Assembly: GCA_036874045.1 (NCBI GenBank)
Contig: CM072344.1
Location: forward strand, 14,170,501-14,234,500
DNA: 64,000 nt
DNA from: Cymodocea nodosa
Lineage: Eukaryota; Streptophyta; Magnoliopsida; Alismatales; Cymodoceaceae
Reading direction: 5' to 3'
A model generated the notes under the pieces. It was not told the origin of the DNA. It saw only the letters and a program-made list of their open reading frames with translations, and did no database searches. Below are positions 63,158 to 64,000 of the stretch, one piece after another. Made by a program: the position numbers and the translations under genes. The number at the start of each line of letters is the position of its first letter. The first letter of the stretch is position 1.

Positions 63158-63605
63158 GTGATAAGGAGCTCTATGCCTCTATCTAAGGCTTTTTAATCTT
63201 TCTTTTGACTTTTTGGGTAATTGTATTTGTCTTTTTCTCTAGTTGTAATTTCGTAACTGGAGTCTTTAATTTTATTTAACTATTTAATTTTGAGAAAAAA
63301 AAAAGGTGATAGGAAGGGCACAAGGAGTTAACGTGGCATCTTCGTCAGATGGTACCACCCAAATGATGGCTCTCACGGTAACGATGGGAGGAGGGAAACC
63401 ACACGTCGACAGCCTCAACCTGTCTGGTATTTACAATGCACGTTCAAAGACGTCGCGCTTAACGGTCGCCGGCGGAACGGGTATGTTCAAGCTATCCAGA
63501 GGGTATGCGGAGATAAGACCTTCGTTTCCCAAGGGCCGGCAGATGCCAGATGTAGCTGATTCTACTGAAACGCTTCTCCGGATCACCGTCCATCTCACTT
63601 ACTAA
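62705..63605 (+). CDS. Dirigent-like secreted protein, two exons
   Basis: Exons 62705-63157 and 63306-63605 encode 250 residues. The N-terminus has a typical signal peptide (hydrophobic SSVLLLFLVTTCA, cleavage likely around CAA-E), then a Ser-rich linker and the dirigent domain from about residue 45: VLEFYMHDVRGG, LLGPDGPGPAFGTINVVD, VIGRAQG, SGIYNARS, VAGGTGMFKLSRGYAE. Family knowledge: dirigent proteins are apoplastic beta-barrels that steer stereoselective coupling of monolignol radicals in lignan, pinoresinol or lignin/Casparian-strip chemistry. The HD-RGGS-P spacing and extra central residues suggest the longer DIR16/18/25-like subgroup, but catalytic specificity cannot be read. Start chosen at the ATG preceding the signal peptide; a second ATG three codons later is also possible. 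Unlike its AT-rich surroundings the coding sequence is around half GC. Confidence 0.9.
63158..63305 (+). other. Dirigent gene intron, 148 bases
   Basis: AT-rich GT-AG intron, rich in T and ending in an A-run directly before the acceptor. The donor context (AAGGTGATAAGGAG) and the acceptor context (AAGGTGATAGGAAG) are nearly the same sequence, so the intron is bounded by an imperfect 14-base direct repeat. Many dirigent genes have no intron. Confidence 0.8.
63306..63605 (+). CDS. Dirigent-like gene exon 2
   Basis: Encodes VIGRAQGVNVASSSDG to RITVHLTY and TAA, the second half of the dirigent barrel. The acceptor is at the end of a run of ten A residues (AAAAAAAAAAG|GTGATA). The join SK|VIGRAQG agrees with the family consensus, which fixes the splice sites. 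Confidence 0.88.
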   Translation: MIGRAQGVNVASSSDGTTQMMALTVTMGGGKPHVDSLNLSGIYNARSKTSRLTVAGGTGMFKLSRGYAEIRPSFPKGRQMPDVADSTETLLRITVHLTY

Positions 63606-64000
63606 TAAGTTTACGTGCCGTATGTTGTCGTCGTGATGTTTGCATTCTGCGGCTCGTAAAGCTTTAAAAAAGTGTTTGGTGTGTACAAGTTTGCTCTCTA
63701 CGTCCGTCTTGTCTCTAGCCGGAACGTAACTGCTAGTTGTCCTCGTATGTAAACATGTGTGTGCGTCAATGAAGATGGTATCAGTTGATCATCCAGTTCC
63801 ATTTCAAATTCCAGTGTCACGAAGAAACGTTTCAAACAATAAGAATAAAATTGCAATAAACAGTTTTTCGAACAATGTAATGGTGAACAAATACCAGCTA
63901 ATCTTTGAAATTTTATCTCAGAAATATGTAATTCATTTTTTTGATATTAATTGTGTTTTCGCGAATACGAGAAATTCAAATTTACCAACGGATGGTATGA
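63606..64000 (+). terminator. Dirigent gene 3' region with polyadenylation signal
   Basis: An AATAAA at 63844-63849, flanked by AATAAG and CAATAAAC, lies about 240 bases after the stop and is the best polyadenylation signal candidate. The remainder to the window end is AT-rich and shows no further gene. Confidence 0.45.

Noticed and set aside
62722-63161. Several alternative frames on both strands over the dirigent gene
   Set aside because: Shadows produced by its high GC; only the frame from 62705 has the signal peptide and dirigent motifs.
1-64000. Possible tRNA, rRNA, microRNA or CRISPR features
   Set aside because: No cloverleaf with tRNA A/B boxes, no rRNA core motif and no regular spacer-repeat array was seen; the short tandem and inverted repeats belong to transposons.

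Overview
The window is nuclear DNA from a flowering plant. It is AT-rich, has GT-AG introns, is packed with decayed LTR and LINE retrotransposons, and carries two recognisable host genes, both on the + strand. I cannot name the species.

Host gene 1 (positions 1172 to 62051) is the 3' half of PIR (PIROGI/SRA1, the plant CYFIP), a subunit of the SCAR/WAVE complex that activates ARP2/3-driven actin nucleation. Thirteen exons join in frame to give 637 residues ending in a natural stop; the 5' half lies upstream of base 1. Every junction is GT-AG and phases match. Seven introns run from 4 to 13 kb while three are under 400 bases, so about 1.9 kb of coding sequence is spread over 61 kb.

Host gene 2 (62705 to 63605) is a two-exon dirigent-like protein gene with a secretion signal, starting about 650 bases after the PIR stop. 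Its coding sequence is clearly richer in GC than its surroundings.

Almost everything else is transposon debris inside PIR introns. Intron 1 (1343-7707): Copia leader/gag/protease remnant, an AT-rich inverted-repeat insertion, a LINE ORF1 relic and an RTE-type LINE tail. Intron 3 (7985-15457): an antisense Copia relic, a sense Copia relic with internal deletion and a 1.4 kb LTR-like insertion, and another LINE ORF1 relic. Intron 6 (16636-26417): three antisense Copia elements of one family lying head to tail, a TIR-like element and an RTE tail. Intron 7 (26562-34641): a complete but dead antisense Copia element with 1 kb LTRs. Intron 8 (34730-47769): a hAT transposon whose 3' end is duplicated in inverted orientation, a LINE 3' half, an RTE LINE with endonuclease, and Copia pieces. 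Introns 9 to 11: Copia ends, LINE 3' ends, and a further Copia relic of the intron 6 family.

No rRNA, tRNA or CRISPR array was recognised. All transposon proteins seen are interrupted by stops, frameshifts or deletions. The most interesting structures are the hAT hairpin, repeat arrays in two LTR-type sequences, an inverted repeat pair flanking PIR exons 7 to 9, and an unexplained exon-like segment with an unrecognised ORF in intron 9.
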